Source of the DNA: Acidobacteriota bacterium
GTDB lineage: Bacteria > Acidobacteriota > Terriglobia > Acidiferrales > UBA7541
Reading direction: 5' to 3'
Length of the DNA stretch: 49,614 nucleotides
Assembly: GCA_013289695.1 (NCBI GenBank)
Contig: JABCZK010000034.1
Span: forward strand, 1 to 49,614
Shown: positions 36,351 through 45,949 of the stretch, piece after piece
Numbering within the stretch: the first letter of the stretch is position 1
Layout: every line of letters begins with the position of its first letter
The notes under the pieces: model-generated
Told to the model about the DNA's origin: nothing
The model's database searches: none
The model's input: only the letters and a program-made list of their open reading frames with translations
Program-made: the position numbers and the translations under genes

Positions 36351-36731
36351 GTGGCTGAGTCCGAAAAAATCAAGCCGCGGCATTTCAAGGAATTGCTGGT
36401 TTGGCAAAAGGGAATGGAACTCGCAAAGGCAGTCTATCGCTTGACTGCGACGTTCCCAGCCGAAGAGAAATACGGGCTTGCAACGCAGATGCGGCGCGCG
36501 GCGGTTGCGATTTCTTCGAACATCGCGGAAGGCCAGGCGCGTTACGGCACCCGCGAGTTTGTCGGCTTTTTGTCGCGGGCCAGCGGTTCGCTCGCTGAAT
36601 TGGAAACGCAAGCACTATTGAGCGCTGATCTTGCTTTCTGTAAATCCTCCGACATTGAGCAGATCACCGGAGAGATGGGAGAGTTGCAAAAAATGCTGGC
36701 GGCAATACGGCGCAAACTTCCGCTTGTCTAG
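36351..36731 (+). CDS. Four-helix-bundle protein (23S rRNA IVP / Avd-like family)
   Basis: The 126-residue protein starts at a GTG. It has the family pattern: FKELLVWQKGMELAKAVYRL, FPAEEKYGLATQMRRAAVAI, SSNIAEGQARYGTREFVGFL, and ASGSLAELETQALLSADL. The first known members are encoded in intervening sequences of 23S rRNA; a related protein, Avd, is the accessory factor of diversity-generating retroelements. No rRNA or reverse transcriptase gene is next to it here. Inverted repeats stand on both sides, and the stop codon TAG lies inside the right repeat (CTAGCCAC). The arrangement suggests a mobile or domesticated cassette inserted between the gamma-CA gene and hisS. Confidence 0.9.
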   Translation: MAESEKIKPRHFKELLVWQKGMELAKAVYRLTATFPAEEKYGLATQMRRAAVAISSNIAEGQARYGTREFVGFLSRASGSLAELETQALLSADLAFCKSSDIEQITGEMGELQKMLAAIRRKLPLV

Positions 36732-36749
36732 CCACCAGCCGCTGCCTTT
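36729..36749. repeat. Right repeat flanking the four-helix-bundle gene
   Basis: CTAGCCACCAGCCGCTGCCTTT is the inverted counterpart of the left repeat, shorter by the inner part. It includes the stop codon of the four-helix gene and ends on the base before the hisS ATG. Confidence 0.78.
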
Positions 36750-38144
36750 ATGACCCAACCCAAACAGTTCCGCGCCAGCAAAGGCACCCGCGACATACTC
36801 CCGCCGGATTCGGCACTGTGGAATTGGTTCGAACAGACGGCGCGCGAAGTGTTCGGTACGTATGGGTTCGGCGACATTCGCACTCCGATTTTTGAAGAAA
36901 CACAGCTTTTTGCGCGTTCGATCGGCACGGACACGGACGTCGTTTCGAAAGAGATGTTTACGTTTCAAGATCCTCTGGCGCCTGAAGAACTCGTGCGGAA
37001 AGTAGTCGAACGGGGATTTGACGCAACGAAAGTGCACGTGGCCGGTGGGCAAGCCCCCAAGGCAATCTGGGATGCTCTGTCAGAATTTGAATGGCTAACC
37101 TTGCGCCCAGAAGCGACGGCATCGGTCTGTCGGGCCTACATCGAGCACGGAATGCACGTCCTGCCGGGGAACGTGAAGTTGTACTACGTGGGACCGATGT
37201 TCCGGCGCGAGCGGCCGCAGAAGGGGCGCTACCGGCAGTTCTACCAGATTGGCGCGGAAGTGCTGGGGCAGTCGGATGCGCCCGCGATTGACGCGGAACT
37301 GCTGGAAATGCTGATGGTGTTTTTCAAGCGCGTGGGACTAACGCGCACGACGCTCTACGTCAATTCGATAGGCGACAAGAATTGCCGCCCGCAATACGTC
37401 GAATTGCTGCGGCACGAGCTTCTCCAGGTCAAGGACCAGCTCGGGCCCGACTCGCGGCGGCGCATCGAGACCAACCCTCTGCGCGTGCTGGATTCGAAAT
37501 TGCCGCACGAGCAGGCAATCATCGCGAAATTGCCACGCATATCCGACCACCTGTGCGCGGAATGCCGCGAGCACTTCGCGAGGCTGAAGGACGAGCTCAA
37601 GCTGCGCGGAATTGCGTACGAAGAAAATTGGCGCCTGGTGCGCGGCCTGGACTATTACACGCGCACGACGTTTGAGTTAATCGCCGAAGGGCTGGGGTCG
37701 CAGAATGCGGTCTGCGGCGGAGGGCGCTACGATGGGCTGATCGAGCTTCTCGCTGGGCCTCCGACGAAGGGGATCGGCTTTGCGATCGGCAGCGATCGCG
37801 CCATTCTTTCGATTCGGGAGTCCGGCGATTTGCCACGACTGCCGGGCTTGGACGTATTCGTCGCGTGGATGGGCTTGTCAACCTATGCCGCAGCGGTGGC
37901 TATCGCGAGAAAACTGCGAGAGTCAGGCGTTTCGGTGGAGCTGCCCGGCGAAGAAATGAAATTCAAGAAGTCGCTGAATCTGGCTGACAAGCTTGGCGCG
38001 CGCTATGCGCTGATTATCGGCAGCGACGAAGTCGCCTCCGGCACGTTCACGCTGAAAAGGCTGGCCGACGCGGATCAGAAGAAGCTTTCCGAATACGAAC
38101 TGCTAGAATATCTGGAATCCGAAAAACGCGGCACGCGGGGCTGA
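36750..38144 (+). CDS. hisS: Histidyl-tRNA synthetase
   Basis: This class II synthetase has 464 residues: KGTRDILPPDSALWNWFEQT at the N-terminus, motif 2 in VGPMFRRERPQKGRYRQFYQ, the HisRS-specific LVRGLDYYTRTTFE and AVCGGGRYDGLIELL, motif 3 GIGFAIGSDRAI, and a C-terminal anticodon-binding domain. No other in-frame start lies near the conserved N-terminus, so the ATG at 36750 is taken. It abuts the right repeat and has no Shine-Dalgarno. aspS follows after 57 bases; a hisS-aspS pair is common in bacteria. Confidence 0.97.
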   Translation: MTQPKQFRASKGTRDILPPDSALWNWFEQTAREVFGTYGFGDIRTPIFEETQLFARSIGTDTDVVSKEMFTFQDPLAPEELVRKVVERGFDATKVHVAGGQAPKAIWDALSEFEWLTLRPEATASVCRAYIEHGMHVLPGNVKLYYVGPMFRRERPQKGRYRQFYQIGAEVLGQSDAPAIDAELLEMLMVFFKRVGLTRTTLYVNSIGDKNCRPQYVELLRHELLQVKDQLGPDSRRRIETNPLRVLDSKLPHEQAIIAKLPRISDHLCAECREHFARLKDELKLRGIAYEENWRLVRGLDYYTRTTFELIAEGLGSQNAVCGGGRYDGLIELLAGPPTKGIGFAIGSDRAILSIRESGDLPRLPGLDVFVAWMGLSTYAAAVAIARKLRESGVSVELPGEEMKFKKSLNLADKLGARYALIIGSDEVASGTFTLKRLADADQKKLSEYELLEYLESEKRGTRG

Positions 38145-38201
38145 GGCAAGCTAGCAATAGCCAAAAGTACGCGGTGCAGGCTGGCGAAAGGGAATCCGAT
38201 C

Positions 38202-40004
38202 TTGCTCGATGCTCTCGGCAATCTGAAACGCACCAATTACTGCGGCGATCTGCGCGCGTCGGATGCTGACCAAGATGTAGTCCTGATGGGTTGGGTTCAT
38301 CGCCGCCGCGATCTAGGACAATTAATCTTTATTGACCTGCGCGACCGCGCGGGCCTGGCGCAAATCGTTTTCAACAATGAGCTGCATCCCGAAGCGCACC
38401 AAAAAGCTGAGGAGTTGCGCTCGGAATTCGTCGTGGCCGTCGAAGGCAAGGTGATTCGCCGCCAGAAATCCAATCGCGAAATCGCATCGGGCGAAGTGGA
38501 AGTGATGGCGACGCGCTTGCACATTCTGAATAATTCCAAGACGCCGCCGTTCCAAATTGAAGACGAAGTAACCGCCAGCGAAGAAACTCGGTTGCGGCAC
38601 CGCTACCTGGATCTGCGCCGGCCCAGGCCACACCGCAACATCGAGCTGCGGCACCGCATTCTTTTCGAGATGCGCAAGACGCTCGACAGCCTGGGATTTT
38701 TCGAAATTGAAACGCCCATGCTGACGCGTTCGACGCCTGAAGGCGCGCGCGACTACCTGGTGCCGAGCCGCGTTCATCACGGGCAATTCTATGCGCTACC
38801 GCAATCGCCGCAAATCTTTAAACAAATCCTGATGATTTCGGGCATGGACCGCTATTTCCAGATCGTACGCTGCTTCCGTGACGAAGACTTGCGCGCCGAC
38901 CGCCAGCCCGAATTCACGCAGCTCGATTTGGAAATGTCCTTCCCGCGCCAGCAGGATATTTTCGAGGTGATCGAGCGCGTGATGATTCGCGCGCTGGAAG
39001 TGGTCGGCGTGAAAGCGCAGGGTCCGTTTCGCCATCTCGACTACAAAGAGGCGCTGCGCCGCTATGGGTCGGACAAGCCTGACTTGCGATTCGGTATGGA
39101 GCTTCAGGATGTGACGCCGCATTTCGAATCCGCGCGCGCCACGATTCATTTTGAAGGAAACGTTCAAGCGCTGGTCGCTCCAGGCGCGGCCGGCTGGTCG
39201 CGCAAACAGCTCGATGAACTGGGTGAGGCCGGGAAATCCGCCGGGGCGCGCGGCGTATATACGGTGAAAGTGACGGCCGAAGGAATCAGCTCGCCGCTCG
39301 AAAAAACTCTCGGTGCGGAAGGGCTGAAGAAATTGGCTGACGCGGTCGGCGCCAAGGCGGGCGACTTGATTGTCGCGGTTGCCGCCAAAGAGCAAATCGC
39401 GCACACCGATACTTCGTTGAATGTTGCGGGCCAGGTGCGCCTATACCTGGGCGACAAGCTTAATCTGATTGATCGCGCCAAGTGGGAATTCGCATGGATC
39501 ACCGGCTTTGCCCTCTTTGAATGGAGCGAGAACGACAAGCGCTGGGTTAGCGCGCAACATCCTTTTACAGGGATTGTCGAGGAAGACCTCGACAAAGTGG
39601 AGACCGCGCCCTGGGAGTGCCGCTCAAAGGGTTACGATCTTGTACTGAACGGAGTCGAACTTGGCTCCGGCAGCATACGCATTCATCGCCAGGATGTGCA
39701 GGCGCGGATGTTCAAGGCGCTGGGCTTGAGCGAGGAACAGGCGCGCCAGCGGTTCGGGTTTTTCCTTGATGCGCTCACTTACGGCACGCCACCGCACGGC
39801 GGCATCGCGCTCGGCCTCGACCGGGTAGTGATGCTGCTGGCCGACGAAAAATCCATTCGCGAAGTGATCGCCTTTCCGAAAACCACGGCGGCACAGGATT
39901 TGATGGCCGAATCGCCGTCTGCGGTGGGCACGGACCAGCTTAAAGACCTGGGAATCGCCATTAAGCCGTCTGAGGCCGGGATAGCGGCAAAGAAGGATGC
40001 ATGA
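38202..40004 (+). CDS. aspS: Aspartyl-tRNA synthetase
   Basis: The start is TTG 38202, with AAAGGGA about eight bases upstream. The 600-residue bacterial-type AspRS has the N-terminal OB fold ([20 protein letters not shown]), motif 2 in [20 protein letters not shown], the bacterial GAD insertion (about residues 285-420) and motif 3 [13 protein letters not shown]. Whether it also charges tRNA-Asn (the non-discriminating type) cannot be settled from the window. Its stop overlaps the next gene by four bases. Confidence 0.97.
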   Translation: MLDALGNLKRTNYCGDLRASDADQDVVLMGWVHRRRDLGQLIFIDLRDRAGLAQIVFNNELHPEAHQKAEELRSEFVVAVEGKVIRRQKSNREIASGEVEVMATRLHILNNSKTPPFQIEDEVTASEETRLRHRYLDLRRPRPHRNIELRHRILFEMRKTLDSLGFFEIETPMLTRSTPEGARDYLVPSRVHHGQFYALPQSPQIFKQILMISGMDRYFQIVRCFRDEDLRADRQPEFTQLDLEMSFPRQQDIFEVIERVMIRALEVVGVKAQGPFRHLDYKEALRRYGSDKPDLRFGMELQDVTPHFESARATIHFEGNVQALVAPGAAGWSRKQLDELGEAGKSAGARGVYTVKVTAEGISSPLEKTLGAEGLKKLADAVGAKAGDLIVAVAAKEQIAHTDTSLNVAGQVRLYLGDKLNLIDRAKWEFAWITGFALFEWSENDKRWVSAQHPFTGIVEEDLDKVETAPWECRSKGYDLVLNGVELGSGSIRIHRQDVQARMFKALGLSEEQARQRFGFFLDALTYGTPPHGGIALGLDRVVMLLADEKSIREVIAFPKTTAAQDLMAESPSAVGTDQLKDLGIAIKPSEAGIAAKKDA

Positions 40005-40357
40005 TTTCGTATCGCTTGCTGATTGGCATATCAATTGCAGCGTTGCTGGGAGTGTTCCTCCTAGTGCGGAGCATGCACAGACTAAGCCTGCGCGTACAAT
40101 TCATGGTGCTGGCTGGGCTGGGAGTAACAATCGGGTTTATTTTTCTGGTGATGGTGCAGATGCCGTCGTTTCCAGCGTGGTTCGGCGTTTCGCTGGTGGT
40201 GGTCGTCTTCATCGCCAGTCTGTTCGGCACGCGCATCTTTTTGTGGAGTTTGTCCCAGGAAGATAAGAAGACCGAAGACGAAGCTCGCGAAGAACTTCGG
40301 CGCAGCTCGGAAGAATCGGGATTGGCCGACTCGCACTCCGCGAACCATACTCCATGA
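40001..40357 (+). CDS. Small membrane protein between aspS and mutL
   Basis: No family recognised. The 118 residues contain three hydrophobic segments ([35 protein letters not shown] and [16 protein letters not shown]), then a charged C-terminal tail ([18 protein letters not shown]). It overlaps aspS by four bases (ATGA) and mutL by four (ATGA), so all three are translationally coupled. The tight coupling supports a real gene, while its function is open. Confidence 0.75.
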   Translation: MISYRLLIGISIAALLGVFLLVRSMHRLSLRVQFMVLAGLGVTIGFIFLVMVQMPSFPAWFGVSLVVVVFIASLFGTRIFLWSLSQEDKKTEDEAREELRRSSEESGLADSHSANHTP

Positions 40358-42369
40358 GCCGCATCCGCATACTTCCGGAAAACGTCGCCAATAAAATCGC
40401 AGCAGGCGAAGTCGTCGAGCGGCCTGCCTCCGTCGTCAAGGAACTACTTGAAAACGCGCTGGACGCGGGCGCGCGTTCGATTCGTATCGAGACCGAATCG
40501 GGCGGCAAGCGCCTGATCCGCGTGATTGACGACGGCTGCGGCATGAATCACGACGACGCGCTGCTGGCCTTCGAACGCCACGCCACTTCCAAGCTGCGCA
40601 CGGCAGACGATCTACTCTCGATCGCCACTCTGGGCTTTCGCGGTGAAGCGCTGCCTTCGATAGCCGCCATTTCCCGGCTGCTGCTGGAAACGCGCGATGC
40701 GGAAGAAGGCGAGGGAACGCGCATCGAATTCGCGGGCGGCAAACTCCTGAGCGTGAAACCCGCGGGCGTGCCGGTGGGAACTTCGATCAGCGTGGCGGAT
40801 ATTTTCTATGCCGTGCCGGCGCGGCGCAAATTCCTGAAAGCGGAAACCACCGAACTGGGCCACATCGCTTCGCTCGTGACGCATTACGCGCTTGCGCACC
40901 CGGACCGGCACTTCCTGCTGAAGACGCCCTCGCAGGAAATCCTGAATTGCTCTCCCGTGGAAAAGCTCGCAGATCGCGTCTATCAGATTTTCGGCCGTCA
41001 AGCCCTGGACGAACTCACGGAAATTCCACCGACGGAAGCGGCGGTGCGTAGCGCCATCACCGAGCCGCCGCTGGCGCCCGAGGAGCGCGCCGCCACGCTG
41101 CGTGTCAGCGGATTCACGTCGCGCCCCGAAGTGCAGCGCAGCAATCGCAACGGCATTTACATTTTCGTGAATCGGCGGCTGGTGCGCGACCGTCTGCTGC
41201 TCCACGCCATCAGCGAGGCGTATCGCAACATCGTGCCACCGGGCGTTTTCCCGGTGGTGCTGCTTTTTCTGGATATGCCGTACCAGGAAGTGGACGTGAA
41301 CGTGCACCCGGCGAAAATCGAAGTGCGCTTTCGCCACCCGCAATTCGTGCACGATTTCACGCGCGATGCACTGCGCCAGGCGCTTTCCGTCGCGCGGCCG
41401 ATTCCCGGATTTCCCGCGGCGCGGGCGGCGACTGCTGCTAGCGCTGCCGCTACGTCGTCTGCAGGAACGAATGGCGGCTCGACTGCGTTTGCAGCCGGGG
41501 CCGCGGCGATTGCTCCGGCGTATGTTTCATCGGCAAATGCCGGGGCGCTGCCTGGGACGCTTCCCGGTCCTCCTCGCGCGGTGATTCCCACTTCGTTTGG
41601 CGATGTGGCCAGCGCCGCCGAAGGATTCGAATTAAGCGGTGCGCCGGACCGCCCCATCTCGCAGCGTTTGCAGTTCGATCCGACCGGCGCGAGCGATTTT
41701 TCACTGGGCCCGCAGAAATCTGGCCCGCAAGCAGCAGGCGACAGCATGCAGACCGCTGAAACACCTGGTGCGCTGCCCAGCGTGGAGGACATTGCCGACC
41801 TGAAGCCTTTGGGCCAAGTGAACAGTAGCTTCATCGTTGCGGTGAATGGAGAAGGATTGTGGATTATTGACCAGCACGTGGCGCACGAGCGCGTGCTCTT
41901 CGAACAGCACTTGCGCGCGCGCCGTGACGGCGAACTCGGCGGCCAGCGCCTGCTTGTGCCGCTGATCGTCGAGCTGAATCCCCGGCAGCTGGCGATTTTC
42001 GAGCAGATCGGCGAAGAACTGCGCGCCAACGGCTTTGAAGCGGAACTCATGGGCGCGCGCAGCGTGGCGATTCAGGCCGCGCCTGCCGGCATCACCAGCG
42101 GAGACGCCGAACGTCTTCTCTACGAAATCTTAGACGGAATCGCGCGCGAGAATCAGGCCATTTCCATCGATTCGCTGCAAGCCAAGATTGCCGCTTCCAC
42201 CTCCTGTCACGCGGCCATCAAGGTGAATACGCCGCTGGACCCTGCAAAAATGGAATGGCTGCTAGGCGAGTTGGCCAAGACTGAATACCCGATGAGCTGT
42301 CCGCACGGCCGGCCGGTGGTGCTGCGCTATTCCGTACGCGAAATCGAACGCGCCTTCAAACGGATTTGA
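40354..42369 (+). CDS. mutL: DNA mismatch repair protein MutL
   Basis: The GHKL ATPase half has NKIAAGEVVERPASVVKELL, ENALDAG, DDGCGM and GFRGEALPSIAA. An Ala/Gly/Pro/Ser-rich linker spans about residues 345-445. The C-terminal dimerisation domain carries a latent-endonuclease motif DQHVAHERVLFE, the form DQHA(X)2E(X)4E with Val for Ala, plus SCHAAIK and CPHGRPVVLRY. These indicate the nicking MutL type of bacteria without MutH. The 671 residues are normal for that type. cmk follows after 52 bases. Confidence 0.96.
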   Translation: MSRIRILPENVANKIAAGEVVERPASVVKELLENALDAGARSIRIETESGGKRLIRVIDDGCGMNHDDALLAFERHATSKLRTADDLLSIATLGFRGEALPSIAAISRLLLETRDAEEGEGTRIEFAGGKLLSVKPAGVPVGTSISVADIFYAVPARRKFLKAETTELGHIASLVTHYALAHPDRHFLLKTPSQEILNCSPVEKLADRVYQIFGRQALDELTEIPPTEAAVRSAITEPPLAPEERAATLRVSGFTSRPEVQRSNRNGIYIFVNRRLVRDRLLLHAISEAYRNIVPPGVFPVVLLFLDMPYQEVDVNVHPAKIEVRFRHPQFVHDFTRDALRQALSVARPIPGFPAARAATAASAAATSSAGTNGGSTAFAAGAAAIAPAYVSSANAGALPGTLPGPPRAVIPTSFGDVASAAEGFELSGAPDRPISQRLQFDPTGASDFSLGPQKSGPQAAGDSMQTAETPGALPSVEDIADLKPLGQVNSSFIVAVNGEGLWIIDQHVAHERVLFEQHLRARRDGELGGQRLLVPLIVELNPRQLAIFEQIGEELRANGFEAELMGARSVAIQAAPAGITSGDAERLLYEILDGIARENQAISIDSLQAKIAASTSCHAAIKVNTPLDPAKMEWLLGELAKTEYPMSCPHGRPVVLRYSVREIERAFKRI

Positions 42370-42421
42370 ATGCGAATTTGAGCCTCAATTCAATGCCGAA
42401 CCTCGAGCCGCGAGCGACTTC

Positions 42422-43114
42422 TTGAAGAAACTCATCATCGCCATTGATGGGCCGGTCGGCTCGGGCAAGAGCACGCTGGCGCGTCGCGTGGCAGAGCTGT
42501 TGGGCTACGTATACGTGGACACGGGAGCGATGTACCGCGCGCTGGCGTTCAAGGCGCTGCGCAATGGCTTGGGGCTCGATGGCCATGACGCGCAATTGGT
42601 GGCGCTCGCGCGCGTCACGCGCATTGACCTGCGTGCGGAAGACGGCGCCCAGCGCGTGATTCTCGACCACGACGACGTGACTACCGCGATTCGCACGCCG
42701 GAAGTTTCGCAAGCCGCGTCAAAAATTGCCGTGAATCCCGGCGTGCGTCAGGTCCTGGTGGCGGAGCAGCGTCGCGCCGGCGAGCAGGGCGGCGTGGTGA
42801 TGGAGGGGCGGGACATCGGCAGCGTGGTTTTTCCCGACGCGCAGCTGAAAATTTTTCTCACCGCTGCGCCGGAAACACGCGCGGAACGGCGCTGGCGCGA
42901 GCATCAGCAGAAGGGCGACCAGATTGACCTGCAGCGCACGCTCGAGGAAATCCACGAGCGCGACCGCCGCGATCTGCAACGATCGACGTCACCGTTGGTG
43001 CGCGCCGCAGATGCTGTGGTAGTGGACAGCACGGCCATGGAACCGGAAGAAGTGGCACGCCTGGTGGTGCTGCTGGCCAAAGATACGTTTTCTGCACAAT
43101 CTAGCAGTTCGTAG
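42422..43114 (+). CDS. cmk: Cytidylate kinase
   Basis: The enzyme phosphorylates CMP and dCMP. The start is TTG 42422 (MKKLIIAIDGPVGSGKSTLA); no ATG fits. Motifs are the P-loop GPVGSGKST, YVDTGAMYRALAFKA, VVMEGRDIGSVVFPDAQLKI and LTAAPETRAERRW. At 230 residues it is normal. The ribosome site is weak (GCGAGCGA). It is the last gene of the mrp-to-cmk plus-strand run; 78 bases without a recognisable feature precede the convergent EAL-HDOD frame. Confidence 0.96.
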   Translation: MKKLIIAIDGPVGSGKSTLARRVAELLGYVYVDTGAMYRALAFKALRNGLGLDGHDAQLVALARVTRIDLRAEDGAQRVILDHDDVTTAIRTPEVSQAASKIAVNPGVRQVLVAEQRRAGEQGGVVMEGRDIGSVVFPDAQLKIFLTAAPETRAERRWREHQQKGDQIDLQRTLEEIHERDRRDLQRSTSPLVRAADAVVVDSTAMEPEEVARLVVLLAKDTFSAQSSSS

Positions 43115-43192
43115 CAACCCTCCGCCGGCATTCGTCTGGTGTGAGCGGATCCGTCTCCGGGAAGGACGCTTGCGTGAAACCTAGCCCGCGAT

Positions 43193-44428
43193 TTATGCCG
43201 AGGGCGATACCGCCTCTTCGTGCCCGGAGAGCAGCTTTCGCGCCCATTCGACGGCCTCCACATAGAGCGGGGAAATTGCATCTTCGTGGATTGCCAGCCG
43301 CGCAGCCAAGGAACTGATCTCCTCCCAGCATCCTCGTTCGTAATTGCGCACGAATTCGAAGATGTCGCGCGGTTTGTTCGTTTTTCCCAGCAGCGCGTCG
43401 CGGATATCTTCGCTGATCGCAATTTCCTCCAGCACGTCCGGCATGCGCATGTCCAGAATCCCGTCCATCGCGGACAAAAGACCGAGTAGCAAAAGATCGT
43501 TGGCGGATACCGCGAGCCCCGCACCCGGAGCGAGAAGCTCGCAAATTCTCGCCCGAATCAGCGGCAAAGACACCAGCTGCGCAGGTTTGCCGCTGGCCAC
43601 GCACGTCACGGCGATCAATGAGACCCACTTGCGAGTGCCGCGTTCACCTGGCAGTGAGAGAGCGTGGGGAATCGAGCGCACTTCCACGAGCAACGGGAAC
43701 GTCGGCGAATTCAGATAGCGGAGCAGGCGAATGCTAAAGGACCGCTCCGCTTTAATTCGTTCGCTTACTTCGGCGGTGTCCATTGGCGCGCGGTTCACCG
43801 CCCGTAGCACCAGCAAGTAATTCATCTAGTTCTGTGGGATGTCTTTCCGCGAAAGCATTTCGGGCTTGCTGAAAGAATAGCCCTGAAAGGAGGTGTAGCC
43901 CAGTCCGCGCGTGCGCTGGAAATCGTCGTAGGTTTCCAGTTTTTCCGCCGGCATGCGGACATTCAAAGGTAAGTAGGTGTGCGCGAGACGGATCTGATCT
44001 TCAGACGTAGTTGCAAGCGGGTCCACTTTGATGAAGTCCGCCTTGGCGATCAGCGGTTTCCAATCCGGCCGGTCCTCGAAATCGTCCAGGGCCAGCAGGT
44101 AGCCGGCCTGCTGCAATCACCGGCACGCGTCATGAACTTTATCGTCCATGGCCACCGTTTCCAGGATCTCAAGCACCACGCGGTCTTCGGGCAGCATCGT
44201 CGCAAAATCGCGAATCAAAAAATCGCGCGTACAATTCAGGAACGACCGCCATCCAGGAGTCAGCCTATCCATGCGGAACAGTAAAATGCTGTCCAGGGTC
44301 GAGGCGGAGGCCAAATCGGGCGCCGTTCCGTCATAGCGATTCTCCGGGCCGGAGCGGAAAAGCGGTTCGTAACCGTACACGACACGTTCGGAATTGAAGA
44401 TCGGCTGGCGCGCGAGGAGCCGCCGCAT
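43193..44428 (-). pseudogene. EAL-HDOD (YuxH-like) signalling protein interrupted by two in-frame stops
   Basis: A 412-codon frame begins at ATG 44428 ([20 protein letters not shown]) behind AAGGAG. It is intact except for TGA at 44117-44119 and TAG at 43826-43828. The first ~200 residues are a degenerate EAL domain ([41 protein letters not shown]) that lacks the EAL and DDFGTG catalytic motifs. The rest is an HDOD domain (MNYLLVLRAVNRAPMD, LLRYLNSPTFPLLVEVRSIP, RKWVSLIAVTC). The stops fall where relatives, as I recall them, have Arg (ACRR-L) and Lys or Gln (N-K/Q-MNYL), so single C-to-T or A-to-T changes explain them. TTG and ATG follow the stops directly, so three separate products are also conceivable. 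It lies downstream of rho. Confidence 0.8.
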
Positions 44429-44438
44429 GCACATTTCT

Positions 44439-44475
44439 CCTTCCCGCTGTGCGCGGGTGTTTCCGTGCGGGAAGG
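44439..44475 (-). promoter_or_regulatory. Hairpin covering the ribosome site of the EAL-HDOD gene
   Basis: On the minus strand CCTTCCCGC (44467-44475) pairs perfectly with GCGGGAAGG (44439-44447). The second arm includes the first part of the AAGGAG ribosome site of the EAL-HDOD frame. The loop is 19 bases. It could limit translation, but no ligand or trans-acting partner is visible. Confidence 0.5.
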
Positions 44476-44477
44476 GG

Positions 44478-44495
44478 AAAAGGGGCACACGCCCC
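44478..44495 (-). terminator. Short intrinsic terminator after rho
   Basis: On the minus strand GGGGC-GTGT-GCCCC forms a 5-bp GC stem followed by TTTTCC, 15 bases after the rho stop. The stem and the T-run are both short, so termination may be partial. Confidence 0.5.
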
Positions 44496-44509
44496 GTGAA
44501 AAACTGCGG

Positions 44510-45769
<1,260 letters not shown>

Positions 45770-45788
45770 CGATTTCGTTCCTTCTTAA

Positions 45789-45803
45789 GCCTGATATTCA
45801 GGC
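45789..45803 (-). other. Small hairpin in rho leader
   Basis: GCCTGA-ATA-TCAGGC on the minus strand forms a 6-bp stem with a three-base loop directly before the AAGAAGGA ribosome site of rho. Further upstream (45890-45955) a longer-range pair, CCAGAGG with CCTCTGG, could also form. Rho is autoregulated in other bacteria; a role here is only a guess. Confidence 0.35.
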
Positions 45804-45949
45804 AGATTGATTTGTGAATGGATTACGGGCGGGCGCAAATTCGAACCTGCCACTCTTTGCAACTCAAATACGGGAAAACCTACAGACAACCGGAAACCTC
45901 TGGCCGCGGGCCAAGCCTGCTGATCAAAGTGAGGAAGGACCAGAGGGTT

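Noticed and set aside
44117..44119. TGA as a selenocysteine codon with a SECIS-like hairpin
   Set aside because: The family has Arg, not Cys, at this place, the hairpin loop is only 10 bases from the TGA, and the same frame also has a TAG, so nonsense mutation is simpler.
45825..45860. GGTTCGAA-like T-loop sequence suggesting a tRNA between rho and lon
   Set aside because: The flanking bases do not form a T-stem, and no acceptor stem, anticodon arm or D-arm can be drawn on either strand.
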